Shown here: piece by piece, positions 61,405 to 64,000 of the stretch | Layout: every line of letters begins with the position of its first letter | Numbering within the stretch: the stretch's first letter is position 1 | NCBI GenBank assembly: GCA_018335575.1 | Contig: JAGXRT010000065.1 | Span: 62,001 to 126,000, forward strand | Source of the DNA: Bacteroidota bacterium | GTDB taxonomy: Bacteria > Bacteroidota > Bacteroidia > Flavobacteriales > Flavobacteriaceae | Direction: 5' to 3' | DNA length: 64,000 bases | The notes under the pieces: model-generated | The model's database searches: none | What the model was told of the DNA's origin: nothing | Seen by the model: the letters and a program-made list of their open reading frames with translations, nothing else | Program-made: the position numbers and the translations under genes

Positions 61405-62328
61405 ATGAGTAAATTGTTAATTGTTGGTACGGTTGCTTTTGATGCTATTGAAACACCGTTTGGAAAAACGGACAAAATCTTAGGTGGAGCAGCAACTTTT
61501 ATAGGCTTATCTGCTTCTCAGTTTGATGTAGATGCCGCAATAGTTTCTGTTGTAGGTGGCGATTTTCCTAAAGAGTACATCAAAATGCTGGAAGATAGAA
61601 ATATAAATACAGATGGAATTGAAGTAATTGAAAACGGAAAAACGTTTTTTTGGAGCGGCAGATACCACAATGATTTAAACACTAGAGATACTTTAATTAC
61701 CGATTTAAACGTATTGGCCGATTTCGACCCTAAAGTCCCTACAGATTATTTAGATGCCGATTTTTTGATTTTAGGAAATTTGCATCCGGCAGTACAAATG
61801 GCAGTAATTAAGCAAATACCGGTTAGACCAAAATTAGTAGTATTAGACACCATGAACTTTTGGATGGACAATACTTGGGATTTACTTATTGAGGTAATTA
61901 AAAAAGTTGATGTAATTACCATAAACGATGCCGAAGCACGGCAACTTTCTGGTGAATATTCGCTTGCCAGAGCAGCTAAAAAAATACAAGAGCTGGGACC
62001 CAAATATGTGGTGATTAAAAAAGGCGAACATGGTGCTTTGTTATTTAATGACGATCGAGTATTTTTCGCACCTGCTTTACCATTAGAAGTTGTTTTTGAT
62101 CCTACCGGTGCTGGCGATACTTTTGCTGGTGCTTTTATAGGATATTTAGCAAAAACTAAAGACATCTCATTTGAAAATATGAGAACAGCTATCATGTACG
62201 GTTCAAACTTAGCTTCTTTTTGTGTAGAAAAGTTTGGAACCGAACGTATGATAGATTTATCGTATGATGAAATTTCAAATCGTATGTTTTTATTTAAGCA
62301 ACTTACTCACTTTGACATCGACTTATAA
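61405..62328 (+). CDS. PfkB-family carbohydrate kinase
   Basis: 307 residues. Ribokinase fold: N-terminal ILGGAATFIGLSAS, the C-terminal anion hole and base DPTGAGDTFAGAFIG (catalytic Asp). Substrate not clear; adenosine, ribose or a sugar phosphate are possible. It precedes an amidophosphoribosyltransferase gene, which suggests a link to ribose or nucleoside metabolism (inference). Confidence 0.92.
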   Translation: MSKLLIVGTVAFDAIETPFGKTDKILGGAATFIGLSASQFDVDAAIVSVVGGDFPKEYIKMLEDRNINTDGIEVIENGKTFFWSGRYHNDLNTRDTLITDLNVLADFDPKVPTDYLDADFLILGNLHPAVQMAVIKQIPVRPKLVVLDTMNFWMDNTWDLLIEVIKKVDVITINDAEARQLSGEYSLARAAKKIQELGPKYVVIKKGEHGALLFNDDRVFFAPALPLEVVFDPTGAGDTFAGAFIGYLAKTKDISFENMRTAIMYGSNLASFCVEKFGTERMIDLSYDEISNRMFLFKQLTHFDIDL

Positions 62329-62333
62329 AATAG

Positions 62334-62360
62334 AATTCCGCCAAAAAAGCGGAATTTTTT
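62334..62360 (+). terminator. terminator after the PfkB kinase gene
   Basis: An 8-bp stem (62334-62341 with 62349-62356), 7-base loop and T-run. The purF-like gene therefore probably has its own promoter. Confidence 0.85.
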
Positions 62361-62387
62361 GTTTAAATTAAACCCAAATTATTGCTC

Positions 62388-64000
62388 ATGAGCGACTTTA
62401 TTAAACACGAATGCGGAATTGCCCTGGTTAGGTTGTTAAAGCCATTATCGTATTACAAAGAAAAATACGGAACCTATTTTTATGGCATAGACAAAATGTA
62501 TTTGTTGATGGAAAAACAACACAATAGAGGACAAGACGGTGCCGGAATTGCAAGTGTTAAAATTGGTATTAAACCCGGTACACGCTATATTGATCGCGCC
62601 CGCTCCAACGCACATCAGTCTATACAAGATGTTTTTAATCAGGTACACCAGCAAATAAATGCCAGTTTTGGCAGTAATGAATTTACTTCTGTTGATGAAA
62701 TTCATCATGAAGTACCCTTTATTGGAAATTTATTTTTAGGTCATGTTAGATACGGTACTTATGGTAGTAACAGTATTGAAAGCGTACATCCATTTATCAA
62801 GCAAAGCAATTGGATGCATAAAAATTTGATTGTTGCCGGAAATTTTAACCTTACGAATACCAAACAATTGTTTAATGATTTGGTTGAAATTGGCCAACAT
62901 CCCAAAGAAATGACAGATACCGTTACAGTAATGGAGAAAATTGGACATTTTTTGGATGATGAAGTGGCGGAATTATATCAGAAACTTAAAGTTCAGGGTA
63001 TTACAAAAAAAGCGGCGTCACCAATAATTGAAAAGGAGTTAAACATTCAAAATATTTTACAACGTGCCGCTAAAAACTGGGACGGGGGTTATGCTATGGC
63101 CGGTTTATTAGGTCACGGAGATGCATTTGTTTTTCGAGATCCGGCCGGAATCAGACCGGCATTCTTTTATCAAGACGATGAAGTTGTGGTTGTTGCGTCT
63201 GAACGTCCGGTTATTCAAACCGTATTTAATGTAAAGACAATTGATGTTAAAGAATTAGAACACGGTAGCGCATTGATTATTAAAAAAGACGGAAGGGTTA
63301 GTGTTGAAAATATACTTGAACAATTACCTAAAAAATCATGTTCCTTTGAGCGCATTTATTTCTCACGCGGTAGCGATGAGTCTATTTATAAAGAAAGAAA
63401 ATCGTTAGGGAAACACCTCTTTCCACAAATTTTGAAAAACATTGATTATGACATCCAGAACACTGTGTTTTCATATATTCCCAACACTGCCGAAATTTCT
63501 TTTTACGGGATAATTGAGGCTGCAGATGAATATTTAAATAAATACAAAATTGATGAAATCATAAAGCAAGGTCGAAAAATAAGAGAAGAAAAATTGCAAG
63601 AAATTCTCTCCTTAAGACCTCGAATCGAAAAAATAGCCATCAAAGACGCTAAACTAAGAACGTTTATAACCTCCGATTCGAGTCGGGATGATTTGGTAGC
63701 GCATGTTTATGATGTAACCTACGGAGTTGTTCAACCAACTGATAATTTGGTAATTATTGACGACAGTATCGTGCGAGGAACCACTTTAAAAAAGAGTATT
63801 TTAAAAATTTTAGATCGCTTAAATCCAAAAAAAATAATTGTAGTTTCATCGGCACCACAAATTCGATATCCGGATTGTTACGGAATTGATATGGCAAAAC
63901 TAGGCGATTTTATTGCGTTTAGAGCGGTGCTGGCATTGTTAAAGGACGCCAACAAAATGCATTTGCTGGATGAAGTGTATGACTTGTGTAAAAATCAAAT
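62388..64000 (+). CDS. purF: amidophosphoribosyltransferase-like protein (3' end outside window)
   Basis: Open from the ATG at 62388 to the window edge (537 codons seen). Class II amidotransferase with the catalytic Cys9 (HECGIALVR), so eight residues must be removed to free it. Conserved parts: QHNRGQDGAGIAS, LGHVRYGTYGSNS, NWDGGYAMAGLLGHGD, FRDPAGIRPAFFY, and the PRPP motif VIIDDSIVRGTT. It makes 5-phosphoribosylamine, the first step of purine synthesis. The Bacteroidota form is longer (about 630 residues) than E. coli PurF (505), so about 90 residues are missing here. Confidence 0.95.
   Translation, partial: MSDFIKHECGIALVRLLKPLSYYKEKYGTYFYGIDKMYLLMEKQHNRGQDGAGIASVKIGIKPGTRYIDRARSNAHQSIQDVFNQVHQQINASFGSNEFTSVDEIHHEVPFIGNLFLGHVRYGTYGSNSIESVHPFIKQSNWMHKNLIVAGNFNLTNTKQLFNDLVEIGQHPKEMTDTVTVMEKIGHFLDDEVAELYQKLKVQGITKKAASPIIEKELNIQNILQRAAKNWDGGYAMAGLLGHGDAFVFRDPAGIRPAFFYQDDEVVVVASERPVIQTVFNVKTIDVKELEHGSALIIKKDGRVSVENILEQLPKKSCSFERIYFSRGSDESIYKERKSLGKHLFPQILKNIDYDIQNTVFSYIPNTAEISFYGIIEAADEYLNKYKIDEIIKQGRKIREEKLQEILSLRPRIEKIAIKDAKLRTFITSDSSRDDLVAHVYDVTYGVVQPTDNLVIIDDSIVRGTTLKKSILKILDRLNPKKIIVVSSAPQIRYPDCYGIDMAKLGDFIAFRAVLALLKDANKMHLLDEVYDLCKNQ

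Noticed and set aside
61746-62195. 149-codon ORF antisense to the PfkB kinase gene
   Set aside because: The PfkB frame has all family motifs; this is a shadow.
62445-62948. Two minus-strand ORFs at the end of the window
   Set aside because: They lie over the purF-like gene, whose frame continues to the window edge with clear motifs.

Overview
The window looks like ordinary core chromosome of a low-G+C member of the Flavobacteriia (Bacteroidota). This rests on several lines of evidence: many Bacteroidota-specific DUF families (DUF4837, DUF4270, DUF4271, DUF4296, DUF3078, DUF2480, DUF4382, DUF5689, DUF3109); a type IX secretion lipoprotein of the PorW/SprE family; a TonB-dependent receptor with a carboxypeptidase-regulatory-like N-terminus; an ATP synthase operon lacking atpD/atpC; and repeated matches to the Bacteroidota -7 promoter element TAnnTTTG just upstream of genes. 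I see no prophage, IS element, CRISPR array, defence island or rRNA operon. Genes are dense and no stretch over 300 bases lacks a gene.

Layout. 1-4170: end of an MltD-like lytic transglycosylase, DUF4837 lipoprotein, two small exported proteins, glnS. 4270-13350: folB, tRNA-Cys, MBL-fold hydrolase, exported S8 and M1 peptidases, a LysE-type exporter, a nitronate monooxygenase-like enzyme and the T9SS lipoprotein gene. 13357-19451: bactofilin, an AtpI/AtpZ-like protein, a small membrane protein and atpBEFHAG. 19500-26500: outer-membrane protein, DUF4382 lipoprotein, an ALDH7-type dehydrogenase, a LuxE-like protein, tyrS, an NAD-dependent epimerase and a DUF4296 lipoprotein. 26492-36773: dihydroorotase, a dolichol-phosphate-mannose-synthase-like glycosyltransferase, DUF4271, hemD, radA, an exported unknown, a flippase-like membrane protein, panD, panC, a shortened glycogen-synthase-like protein and DUF4270. 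36789-47750: glmS, MarC, DUF3109, dGTPase, dxs, tadA, cold-shock protein, a small membrane protein, ClC channel and aspS. 47945-57579: rsmI, OsmC, recJ, then an exonuclease/phosphatase-family protein, TonB receptor and DUF5689 lipoprotein, then hflX. 57610-64000: DUF3078, DUF2480, HMG-CoA synthase, SufT, SufE, a PfkB kinase, and an amidophosphoribosyltransferase that runs off the window.

How the genes work together. The window covers translation (three aminoacyl-tRNA synthetases, tRNA-Cys, TadA, RsmI, HflX), cofactors (folate, pantothenate, tetrapyrrole, DXP, Fe-S), nucleotides (pyrC, purF, dgt), envelope (GlmS, flippase, lytic transglycosylase, T9SS, TonB uptake) and energy (ATP synthase).

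I did not find a clearly new multi-gene system. The least explained items are: a set of start codons exactly four bases after a TAnnTTTG element, implying leaderless mRNAs and moving the dxs start to a GTG; a folded intergenic element at 47812-47896; strong hairpins inside the ATP synthase operon; a ClC protein with Gln at the gating-glutamate position; a dihydroorotase with Gln at the first metal histidine; a half-length glycogen-synthase-like protein without the usual ADP-glucose motif; and three convergent gene pairs whose stop codons share the same TTAA.
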